Below, piece by piece: positions 1 to 5,444 of a stretch of DNA of 8,751 bases. The stretch is taken from contig CAIZYO010000191.1 of the NCBI GenBank assembly GCA_903937225.1, positions 1-8,751 on the forward strand. Reading direction: 5' to 3'. This DNA is from an uncultured Chloroflexota bacterium (GTDB lineage: Bacteria > Chloroflexota > Limnocylindria > Limnocylindrales > Limnocylindraceae). Within the stretch, counting starts at the first letter, position 1, and each line of letters starts with the position of its first letter. Below the pieces are notes generated by a model. It had not been told where the DNA came from and did not search any database. It was given only the letters and a program-made list of their open reading frames with translations. A program made the position numbers and the translations under genes.

Positions 1-1141
1 CAACGATGCCCGTCAGTCTCCCGAGAAGGCTGACCCCTTCAAACGCAGCGTTGGCGCGTCCCTGCAGTGCGTCAGGGAGGACACGGCCGCGAATCGCACC
101 CTGATTCGCCTCCCAGACGGTTTCAAAGCCATCGCTGAGGAACTGGTGTGCAACCAGAAGGACGATGCCAGTAAGCGAAGCTCCTGGTGCGAGAGGGACG
201 AGCGCAAGTCCGATTCCTACGATCACCAGGCTCACACTGATCGCACGACCCGTGCCGAGGGCGAGTGAGATTCGTTCCGTGAGCAGACCGCCCGCGAAGG
301 ACGCGATGCCGCCGCTTGCGATGATAAAGCCGACCACTTCGGGGCTGAGACCGAGCGTTCGAACGACATAGATCATGTACGCCGAGCGGAAGAGACCGAA
401 ATAGATACCGATCGCTGCACTTGAAGCGATCAGGGGTCGCAAGATCGGGATTGCCCACGTGCGTCGAAGGCCCTCTTCTGCCTCCACCAGAAAGCTCTGG
501 CGTGTTGTCGCCTTGGACAGGCGCGGCTCTCTGACGCGGAGTGCGGTCAGCAGGAGCGCGGAGGCAACATACGTGAGCGCATCCACGCCAATGGCGGCTG
601 GGCCTCCAATACTGCCGACAAGGAGGCCTGCGGCCCCGAAACCGAAGAACTCTGCAGCGCCTCGGATTCCGAGCACCTTGGCGAGCACGGAGCGCAAATC
701 GGGTGTGGGGACAAGTCCAGCAAGGTAGCTTCGCTCGGCAATATCAAAGGCGGTACTGCACGCCCCACTTGCAGCGCTCACCAGGATGAGATGGAGGAGT
801 GACACGCCGCCGGTCATGAACGCAGCGAGCGGGATGCTTGCAAGGAGCAGTGCCCGGAGAAGATCCGCGGCGATCATGACTGGTCGACGGGGGAGGCGAT
901 CAATCCAGACGCCGGCAATCTGGCTCGCCAACGTCGCCGCGATAAGGTCCACCCCTGCGATGATGGCCGCCTCTTCGGCAGAGATTCCGAGTCCGATGAT
1001 TGCGAGCAGCGGGAGGGCTGCACGCGTGATGAACGACCCGAACGTGGAGGCGGATTGCGCCGCCATAAGGATGCGGACATCACGGCGAACGGCGGTGCTA
1101 ACCCCTGCACGCTGCACGGCCACCCCACCCCTCTTCTTCAT
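1..1141 (-). CDS. MFS exporter, MFS_3/EntS-like (C-terminus cut by window edge)
   Basis: This is a polytopic inner-membrane protein of the major facilitator superfamily, probably a drug/H+ or siderophore-type exporter of the DHA3 group; the substrate cannot be read from sequence. I translated 380 codons by hand on the minus strand without a stop, and the frame is still open at position 1. Hydrophobic segments lie at about residues 25-52, 58-80, 92-110, 115-133, 163-200, 237-260, 268-287, 302-320 and 323-335. A motif-A-like loop follows the second helix (GVWIDRLPRRP, 78-87). The IGVDALTYVASALLL stretch (184-198) is typical of MFS_3 proteins. About one to two C-terminal helices are missing, since the family is usually 400-420 residues. 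The ATG at 1141 is chosen because a TACGCT -10 lies 6 nt upstream, which implies a leaderless mRNA. GTG codons at residues 7 and 9, after a purine-rich AGAGGGG, are alternative starts. It is divergent from ffh and unrelated to it in function. Confidence 0.88.
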   Translation of the reverse strand, partial: MKKRGGVAVQRAGVSTAVRRDVRILMAAQSASTFGSFITRAALPLLAIIGLGISAEEAAIIAGVDLIAATLASQIAGVWIDRLPRRPVMIAADLLRALLLASIPLAAFMTGGVSLLHLILVSAASGACSTAFDIAERSYLAGLVPTPDLRSVLAKVLGIRGAAEFFGFGAAGLLVGSIGGPAAIGVDALTYVASALLLTALRVREPRLSKATTRQSFLVEAEEGLRRTWAIPILRPLIASSAAIGIYFGLFRSAYMIYVVRTLGLSPEVVGFIIASGGIASFAGGLLTERISLALGTGRAISVSLVIVGIGLALVPLAPGASLTGIVLLVAHQFLSDGFETVWEANQGAIRGRVLPDALQGRANAAFEGVSLLGRLTGIV

Positions 1142-1147
1142 TCTTGC

Positions 1148-1157
1148 AGCGTACACT
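1148..1157. promoter_or_regulatory. Overlapping divergent -10 elements (MFS gene / ffh), both leaderless
   Basis: The 10-bp block AGCGTACACT is a near-palindrome. Read on + it contains TACACT (1152-1157), followed by 6 nt and then the ffh ATG (1164). Read on - it contains TACGCT (1153-1148), followed by 6 nt and then the MFS ATG (1141). The two hexamers share the central TA step. A TANNNT box ending 6 nt before an ATG is the usual layout of a leaderless promoter, with the A of ATG as +1. Neither ATG has a well-placed Shine-Dalgarno sequence. No convincing -35 is visible on either side. The symmetry is seen directly; promoter activity is inferred. Confidence 0.6.
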
Positions 1158-1163
1158 CCTCAT

Positions 1164-2555
1164 ATGTTCGATGCGCTTGGAAGCAGGCTCCGCGCTTCAC
1201 TGCAACGGCTTGGCGGAAGGGGCCGCATCAGTGAGGCTGATCTCGAGGCGGGTCTGGCGGAGATCCGTACTGCGCTCATTGATGCGGACGTTGCGCTATC
1301 CGTTACCGATTCGCTCATTGCATCAATGCGCACCCGCGCACACGACGAAAAGGTGGTCGGCGGCATAGGGAGTGGAGATCGTTTAGTTGCGATCGTGCAT
1401 GCGGCGCTCACCGAGGCGCTCGGCGGCTCAGGCCGAGAGCTTGACCTGCGCGAGCGAACGGCGAGCATCCTACTCCTCGGCCTTCAAGGCGCAGGGAAGA
1501 CGACAACCGCCGCGAAACTCGCACTGCGACTCCTTCGCGATGGGCGACGCCCGCTTCTCGTTGCGGCAGATCCGCGGAGGCCCGCAGCGGCTGAGCAGCT
1601 AGCGCTGCTGGGCGCAGCGATCGGCGTACCTGTACACCGCGAACCGATCGGCACCCCAGTGGCAGAGATCGGTCGCCGTGCGCTGGAATCGGCGAAGAAA
1701 CTTGGACGGGACCTCCTCATCATTGACTCGTCGGGACGGACCACACTTGACGAAGAGTTGATGCGCGAGCTCGCTGACTTGCGCGCAGCGGTGAACCCGC
1801 GCGAGCGCATCCTTGTGTTGGACGCCGCAACTGGACAACAGGCGCTTCGCGTTGCTGAGGGGTTCAAGGAGGCGGCGGATCCGACCGGTCTCATCTTGGC
1901 GAAGCTCGATGGCGACGCCCGTGGCGGCGCAGCACTCTCGATTGCGGGAGGTGCCGGCATCCCCGTCCTTTATCTCGGGACCGGTGAGCGCCCTGAAGCC
2001 CTTGAGCGCTTCCATCCCGATCGCATCGCTGGCCGCATCCTCGAGATGGGGGATCTCGCAACGCTTGCAGAGATCGTGCGCGATGCTGGCGGTGATCCAC
2101 GCGCACCCGTTGCAACAAAGAGCGGGAGTGGCGCACCGAAGGGCGAGATGACCTTCTCCGATCTGCTCGAACAGTTGCGAAAGATGTCCTCAATGGGCCC
2201 GATCGGACAAATCGTCAAGATGATTCCGGGTATGGGGGGTGTAGCTGCCCAGGCTGAAGAGGCGGTGGCGGCGGGGGAGTTGAAGCGGGCGGAGGCGATC
2301 ATCCTCTCCATGACGCCGACCGAGCGCGAGAACCCTTCGCTACTCTCCATCCCTCGACGTCGCCGCATCGCCGCAGGGGCCGGCCGAGCGATTGAAGAGG
2401 TGAACCGTCTGGTCAAGCGCTTGGAAGAGATGCGGCTCTTGATCCGAAGAACGGGGGGGATTGACCCTGCCCGACTCGCTGGTGGGGGTGGAGGGCTTCC
2501 AGGGAAGCATGCTGGCGGGTATATCCGCCCGAAGGAGGATCGGAAGGCGAAGTAG
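1164..2555 (+). CDS. ffh: Signal recognition particle GTPase Ffh (SRP54)
   Basis: Ffh binds signal sequences of nascent membrane proteins and, with SRP RNA and FtsY, delivers ribosomes to the translocon. The product is 463 residues, a normal length. The N domain is about 1-90 and starts with the family-typical MFDALGSRL. The G domain is about 100-300: P-loop GLQGAGKTTT (106-115), DPRRPAAAEQL (136-146), G3 IDSSGR (187-192), DAATGQQA (220-227), G4 AKLDGDARGGAA (246-257) and closing loop LGTGE (271-275). The M domain is about 329-430, with the hydrophobic finger (MGPIGQIVKMIPGMGG) and a basic RNA-binding helix (IPRRRRIA, 396-403). A Gly-rich linker and basic tail follow. G3 is DSSGR where DTAGR is usual, and G4 begins AKLD instead of TKLD. 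The frame is open upstream to 786, but that part is antisense to the exporter; the ATG at 1164 matches the family N-terminus and the leaderless -10. No SRP RNA gene is visible here. Confidence 0.96.
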   Translation: MFDALGSRLRASLQRLGGRGRISEADLEAGLAEIRTALIDADVALSVTDSLIASMRTRAHDEKVVGGIGSGDRLVAIVHAALTEALGGSGRELDLRERTASILLLGLQGAGKTTTAAKLALRLLRDGRRPLLVAADPRRPAAAEQLALLGAAIGVPVHREPIGTPVAEIGRRALESAKKLGRDLLIIDSSGRTTLDEELMRELADLRAAVNPRERILVLDAATGQQALRVAEGFKEAADPTGLILAKLDGDARGGAALSIAGGAGIPVLYLGTGERPEALERFHPDRIAGRILEMGDLATLAEIVRDAGGDPRAPVATKSGSGAPKGEMTFSDLLEQLRKMSSMGPIGQIVKMIPGMGGVAAQAEEAVAAGELKRAEAIILSMTPTERENPSLLSIPRRRRIAAGAGRAIEEVNRLVKRLEEMRLLIRRTGGIDPARLAGGGGGLPGKHAGGYIRPKEDRKAK

Positions 2556-2620
2556 GCCCGTCGCAAGGGGGGCAGGCGGTAGGCCGCGGCGCCCCTGATG
2601 CGCAGGTCACCCTGAGCGGC

Positions 2621-2626
2621 TACTAT
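2621..2626 (+). promoter_or_regulatory. Probable -10 of the rpsP promoter (TACTAT)
   Basis: TACTAT lies in the 144-bp ffh-rpsP gap and would place the start near 2633, giving a leader of about 67 nt. Its downstream context (CTATCCCC) resembles that of the rplS promoter (CTATCCTCCC). No clear -35 is seen. The rpsP group can therefore be transcribed separately from ffh. Confidence 0.5.
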
Positions 2627-2638
2627 CCCCAGACACAC

Positions 2639-2679
2639 ACCCCACCGCTTCGGGGTTACTCGCCTGGCGACCGCCAGGC
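2639..2679 (+). promoter_or_regulatory. Two hairpins in the rpsP leader
   Basis: Hairpin 1 pairs ACCCC (2639-2643) with GGGGT (2652-2656) around an 8-nt loop. Hairpin 2 pairs GCCTGGC (2662-2668) perfectly with GCCAGGC (2673-2679) around a GACC loop. The second ends 4 nt before the GGAGG ribosome binding site (2684-2688) of rpsP. No T-run follows, so this is not a simple terminator. A role in translation or autogenous control of S16 is possible, but only the base pairing is seen. Confidence 0.4.
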
Positions 2680-2699
2680 CCACGGAGGAAGATGCACGG

Positions 2700-3239
2700 A
2701 TGAGCGTTCGAATCAGGTTGACACGAGTAGGGGCAACAGGACAGCCGTCGTATCGAGTTGTCGCGACCGATCGGCGCCGCGCGCGCGATGGGCGTTCGCT
2801 GGAAACCCTCGGGCACTACAACCCCCGCACTGAGCCAATGACGCTCGTCCTTGATCTACCGAAGGTAGATGCATGGATTTCAAAAGGTGCGCAGCCATCT
2901 GAAGTTGTCGGCAAGTTGATTGCCAAGGCACGCGCCGGCGGAGCATCTGCTGGCGGAAAGACAGGCCCAAAGGCCGCAGAGAAGGGCTACACCGCCCCAG
3001 GAACTCGACCGGTGGTTGAAGAGCCAACGGTTGTTGTTGAAGCGGCACCAGAAGCACCAACGGAGCTCGCGGCCGAAGCGGCGGCAGAGGTCGCCACTGA
3101 AGAGGCAGCGGATGCAGTTGCAGATGCGACTCCAGTAGCAGCTGTTGAGCCGACTGCTGAAGTTGCAGCAGAAGTGCCAGCTGCTGTTGAGCCTGCGGCA
3201 GAAGCACCAGCGGCAGAAGCACCAGCAGAGGAGGCGTAA
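2700..3239 (+). CDS. rpsP: 30S ribosomal protein S16 with long acidic C-terminal tail
   Basis: S16 is an early-binding protein of the 30S body. Residues 1-78 are the conserved domain: MSVRIRLTRVGATGQPSYRV at the start, then RARDGRSLETLGHYNPRTEP (28-47) and WISKGAQPSEVVGKLI (59-74). A Gly/Lys linker (79-104) follows. Residues 105-179 are a low-complexity tail of Ala, Glu, Val and Pro with no Lys or Arg. S16 is usually 80-100 residues, so the gene is about doubled by this tail; tails are known on S16 in some actinobacteria. The start ATG has GGAGG (2684-2688) upstream. It heads the rpsP-khpA-rimM-trmD group, and its stop codon directly abuts the khpA start. The end of the tail contains a perfect 15-bp tandem duplication and encodes the khpA ribosome binding site. 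Confidence 0.96.
   Translation: MSVRIRLTRVGATGQPSYRVVATDRRRARDGRSLETLGHYNPRTEPMTLVLDLPKVDAWISKGAQPSEVVGKLIAKARAGGASAGGKTGPKAAEKGYTAPGTRPVVEEPTVVVEAAPEAPTELAAEAAAEVATEEAADAVADATPVAAVEPTAEVAAEVPAAVEPAAEAPAAEAPAEEA
3196..3225 (+). repeat. Perfect 15-bp tandem duplication in the rpsP tail
   Basis: CGGCAGAAGCACCAG occurs twice without a gap (3196-3210 and 3211-3225). The unit is five codons long, so the frame is kept, and it encodes repeated Ala-Glu-Ala-Pro steps. It looks like a recent slippage event in the low-complexity tail, which suggests that tail length can vary between strains. Confidence 0.9.
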
Positions 3240-3473
3240 GTGCCAGCAGCAGAGCTTGTCGCATACGTCGCGAAGTCACTTGCAGATAATCCTGATGGGG
3301 TGAGCGTTGAGGTGGAAGAGGATGGCGACGCCGTTGTCCTCCGCCTCATTGTCGATGAAGACGACATGGGTCGCGTCATTGGCAGGAACGGCAGCATCGC
3401 CAAGGCAATGCGCAGCCTACTCAAGGTGATCTCCAATCGGACCGGAGAGAACTACGTCCTCGAAATCGGCTGA
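3240..3473 (+). CDS. khpA: KhpA, small KH-domain RNA-binding protein
   Basis: This 77-residue protein is a single type II KH domain of the KhpA family (YlqC/UPF0109), which often follows rpsP. In Firmicutes KhpA pairs with KhpB (Jag/EloR), binds RNA and affects cell elongation; KhpB is not in this window. The RNA-binding loop is GRNG (48-51) within MGRVIGRNGSIAKAMR, and the C-terminal strand reads NYVLEIG. The start is a GTG that directly follows the rpsP TAA with no gap. A perfect AGGAGG (3229-3234) lies 5 nt upstream, inside the S16 tail, so translation is probably coupled to rpsP. The stop is TGA followed by C, a weak termination context, and rimM continues in the +1 frame just after it. 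Confidence 0.93.
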   Translation: MPAAELVAYVAKSLADNPDGVSVEVEEDGDAVVLRLIVDEDDMGRVIGRNGSIAKAMRSLLKVISNRTGENYVLEIG

Positions 3474-3486
3474 CGCCGTTCGCGAT

Positions 3487-4035
3487 CTGCGCGTTGCGCA
3501 GGTTCGTGGAACGCGCGGGCTTGACGGCACACTCCGCCTTGAGATCCTTACCGATCACCCTGACGAGCGCTTTGTCGTGGGGAAAAAGCTTCGGGTTGAA
3601 GAGAGCGATCGAGAACTTACGCTCACTGAGTGGAACCCCGCCTCACCTGGCGCGTTCGCACGATTCGCTGAGATTCCAGATCGCGGCACCGCACAAATCC
3701 TTATTGGGAGCTACCTCTCGCTCCCTCTCGCTGCTGACCCCGGTGAGCCCGGACGCGTGTATTGGGACGAGGTGATCGGCGTTCAGGTGACCGACACAGA
3801 GGGTGCGGTGATCGGAAGCGTAATCGATTGCTACCGAGCTGGTGGGGCAGAGGTCTATATCCTTCGCACGCCAGATGGCGGGGAGCTCGACCTACCAGCC
3901 GTTGCCTCAATCATCGTCAGCTTCAAACCGCGTGAGGGCGTGATCATTGCTGATCTCACCGGTTCGGACCTCACTCCACGAGCGCCGAAGCGAGTGAAGC
4001 CACCTCGTCCGGCGAACCCGGTGCGAACGCCATGA
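3487..4035 (+). CDS. rimM: Ribosome maturation factor RimM (start codon not canonical)
   Basis: RimM assists late 30S maturation; in E. coli it acts through S19 and the 16S head. From 3487 the product is 182 residues, the usual family length. The N-terminal barrel domain is about 1-85 (RVAQVRGTRGLDGTLRLEIL, 2-21, equivalent to the conserved VGxIxxxHGhxG segment). The PRC-barrel domain is about 90-158 (VYWDEVIGVQV, 91-101; ELDLPAVASII, 133-143). A basic, Pro-rich tail follows. The frame has no ATG, GTG or TTG between the stop at 3427-3429 and GTG 3577, which would delete 30 conserved residues. I place the start at CTG 3487, where homology begins, 13 nt after the khpA stop. ATC 3436, behind AAGGTGA (3423-3429), is an alternative. 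A +1 frameshift from khpA or a base error could also explain it. Its stop overlaps the trmD start (ATGA). Confidence 0.85.
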   Translation: MRVAQVRGTRGLDGTLRLEILTDHPDERFVVGKKLRVEESDRELTLTEWNPASPGAFARFAEIPDRGTAQILIGSYLSLPLAADPGEPGRVYWDEVIGVQVTDTEGAVIGSVIDCYRAGGAEVYILRTPDGGELDLPAVASIIVSFKPREGVIIADLTGSDLTPRAPKRVKPPRPANPVRTP

Positions 4036-4742
4036 GCGAACAGACACCAGCCCTCCGCATTGATGTGGTCTCACTATTCCCTGAGACGGTACGCGCCGCC
4101 CTGTCGGCAAGTATCCCTGCACGTGCCCTTGAACGTGGACTCGCGTCGCTACACGTCCATGACCTCCGCGAGTGGGGGATCGGCAAGCATCGTGCGGTTG
4201 ACGACGAACCGTACGGTGGCGGTGCTGGGATGCTGATGCGCCCCGAACCGCTGGTTGACGCGATTGAAGCACTGCGGACCGAGGGGAGCACGGTAGTTCT
4301 CTTGGATGCTGGCGGAGAGCGGCTTCAGCAGTCACGCGTGCGCTCCCTTGTAGGCGCTGGCCACCTGATCATTCTCTGTGGTCGCTACGAGGGGATTGAC
4401 CAGCGCGTGCGAGCCTACGTTGATCTTGAGCTGAGTATTGGCGACTTTGTCCTCTCCGGCGGCGAGCCTGCCGCCATCGTCCTCTGCGACGCGCTCCTCC
4501 GCCTTGTCCCAGGTGCGATCGATGCCGCATCACTCGCCGAAGAGTCGTTCTCAACGAACATGCTTGAGTACCCGCAGTACACTCGCCCAGCCGAATACCG
4601 CGGGGTGGCGGTCCCTGAGATCCTCCTCTCGGGTAATCACGCTGCTGTGGCGGCTTGGAGGGGTGAGCAGGCACGCCAGCGGACGGCTGCCCGCCGCCCT
4701 GACCTCCTTGAAGGGGCACCGCCGCCCAGGAAGGGCGAGTAG
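4032..4742 (+). CDS. trmD: tRNA (guanine-N1)-methyltransferase TrmD
   Basis: TrmD uses S-adenosylmethionine to make m1G at position 37 of tRNAs that carry G36-G37, which prevents +1 frameshifting. It is a homodimeric SPOUT (trefoil-knot) enzyme. The 236-residue product has the family motifs in order: RIDVVSLFPE (9-18), EPYGGGAGMLMRPEP (59-73), LCGRYEGIDQRV (115-126), SIGDFVLSGGE (135-145), the catalytic-Asp helix LCDALLRLVPG (151-161), YTRP (183-186), VPEILLSGNHA (194-204) and RRPDLL (221-226). The start ATG overlaps the rimM stop by 4 bp (ATGA) and has no Shine-Dalgarno sequence, so translation is probably coupled to rimM. The stop is TAG. A small GGGG-TTCG-CCCC hairpin lies just after it (4747-4758). 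Confidence 0.97.
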   Translation: MSEQTPALRIDVVSLFPETVRAALSASIPARALERGLASLHVHDLREWGIGKHRAVDDEPYGGGAGMLMRPEPLVDAIEALRTEGSTVVLLDAGGERLQQSRVRSLVGAGHLIILCGRYEGIDQRVRAYVDLELSIGDFVLSGGEPAAIVLCDALLRLVPGAIDAASLAEESFSTNMLEYPQYTRPAEYRGVAVPEILLSGNHAAVAAWRGEQARQRTAARRPDLLEGAPPPRKGE

Positions 4743-4762
4743 CGGAGGGGTTCGCCCCCCTG

Positions 4763-4771
4763 TGCTATCCT
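4763..4771 (+). promoter_or_regulatory. Extended -10 promoter upstream of rplS (TGC-TATCCT)
   Basis: TGC followed by TATCCT fits an extended -10 (TGn-TATnnT), which does not need a strong -35; none is visible. The start would lie near 4778, giving a leader of about 40 nt before the rplS ATG at 4818. This suggests that rplS, rnhB and yraN can be transcribed apart from trmD, in line with the higher demand for L19 than for TrmD. Confidence 0.5.
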
Positions 4772-4783
4772 CCCGCTTCGCAC

Positions 4784-4799
4784 CAGCAGGATCCTGCTG
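4784..4799 (+). promoter_or_regulatory. Perfect 16-bp palindrome in the rplS leader
   Basis: CAGCAGGATCCTGCTG is its own reverse complement. In RNA it can fold as a 6-bp stem with a GATC loop, 9 nt before the GGAG ribosome binding site of rplS (4809-4812). As DNA it would be a dyad operator just downstream of the predicted transcription start. The two possibilities cannot be told apart from one sequence. Confidence 0.45.
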
Positions 4800-4817
4800 A
4801 GCCAACACGGAGAACCC

Positions 4818-5444
4818 ATGGATTTGATCCGAACGATCACGAACGAGCAGATGAAGCGCGATCTGCCTCCGATCAAGACCGGCGACACCGTCAAGGTGTC
4901 GGCGAAGGTGGTCGAGGGGAATCGAGAGCGCATCCAGGTGTTTGAGGGGACGGTCATGCGCCTTCGCGGCGGCGGACTTGGACTCACGATCACCGTTCGA
5001 CGCATCGCTTCGGGCGTAGGGGTCGAACGAACCTTCAAGGTGCACAGCCCTCGCATTGAGAAGATTGAGATCGTTCGCCACGGAGTATCGCATCGTGCGC
5101 AGCTCTACTTCCTTCGCGATCGCGTCGGCAAGCAGTCATCACTCCGCGAAAAGCGCGCAGAGGTTGGTGAGATCCTCAACCCTGTCTACGTTGAGCCCGT
5201 AGCAGAGCCCGTCGTTGAGCCGGTCGTTGAGGCCGCTGTCGAAGAGGTAGCTGTTGCCGAAGCTGCATCAGCTGACGTAGAGGCTGCGGTCGCCACTGAA
5301 GAGCCGGTTGCACCTGCTGTAGAAGCGGCAGCACCAGAGGCTGAACCTGTCGTGGCCGCGGAGATCGCACCCGCCGCTGAAGAGACGCCTGCAGAAGAGC
5401 CAGCGGTAGCCGCGGCAGACGATTCGGAGCAGGCGAAGGCGTGA
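4818..5444 (+). CDS. rplS: 50S ribosomal protein L19 with long acidic C-terminal tail
   Basis: L19 sits at the 30S-50S interface and contributes to an intersubunit bridge. Residues 1-115 are the conserved protein: IKTGDTVKVSAKVVEGNRER (19-38), QVFEGTVMRLRGGG (40-53), SGVGVERTFKVHSPRIEKIE (65-84) and RAQLYFLRDRVGK (93-105). Residues 125-208 are a low-complexity Ala/Val/Glu/Pro tail whose only basic residue is Lys207; it opens with VEPV-type repeats (from 125) that are also repeated at DNA level around 5190-5230. L19 is normally about 115-120 residues, so the tail adds some 85. The ATG has GGAG (4809-4812) 5 nt upstream; the rpsB start region is similar (GGAGAACC). The stop overlaps the rnhB GTG (GTGA). 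Confidence 0.97.
   Translation: MDLIRTITNEQMKRDLPPIKTGDTVKVSAKVVEGNRERIQVFEGTVMRLRGGGLGLTITVRRIASGVGVERTFKVHSPRIEKIEIVRHGVSHRAQLYFLRDRVGKQSSLREKRAEVGEILNPVYVEPVAEPVVEPVVEAAVEEVAVAEAASADVEAAVATEEPVAPAVEAAAPEAEPVVAAEIAPAAEETPAEEPAVAAADDSEQAKA

Noticed and set aside
123..458. Minus-strand ORF of 111 codons at the left end
   Set aside because: It lies in another frame of the MFS gene, whose continuous frame from 1141 to 1 shows transmembrane and MFS motifs.
786..1163. Upstream extension of the ffh reading frame
   Set aside because: It is antisense to the MFS gene, is Arg/Ser/Ala-rich, and precedes the family-typical N-terminus at 1164.
2566..2596. AGGGG...CCCCT pairing after ffh as a terminator
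   Set aside because: The stem is only five pairs with a large interior and no T-run, so terminator function is not supported.
2566..2620. Possible small SRP RNA (ffs) after ffh
   Set aside because: The GC-rich stretch lacks the conserved SRP helix 8 sequence (GGAAGG/AGCAG-type internal loops).
1970..2683. Minus-strand ORF of 237 codons opposite the end of ffh
   Set aside because: Antisense shadow of the Ffh M domain with Arg/Ser/Pro-rich composition and no family resemblance.
4745..4760. GGGG-TTCG-CCCC hairpin after trmD as a terminator
   Set aside because: Only four clean pairs and no T-run; the rplS promoter overlaps just downstream. It may slow polymerase but is not a supported terminator.
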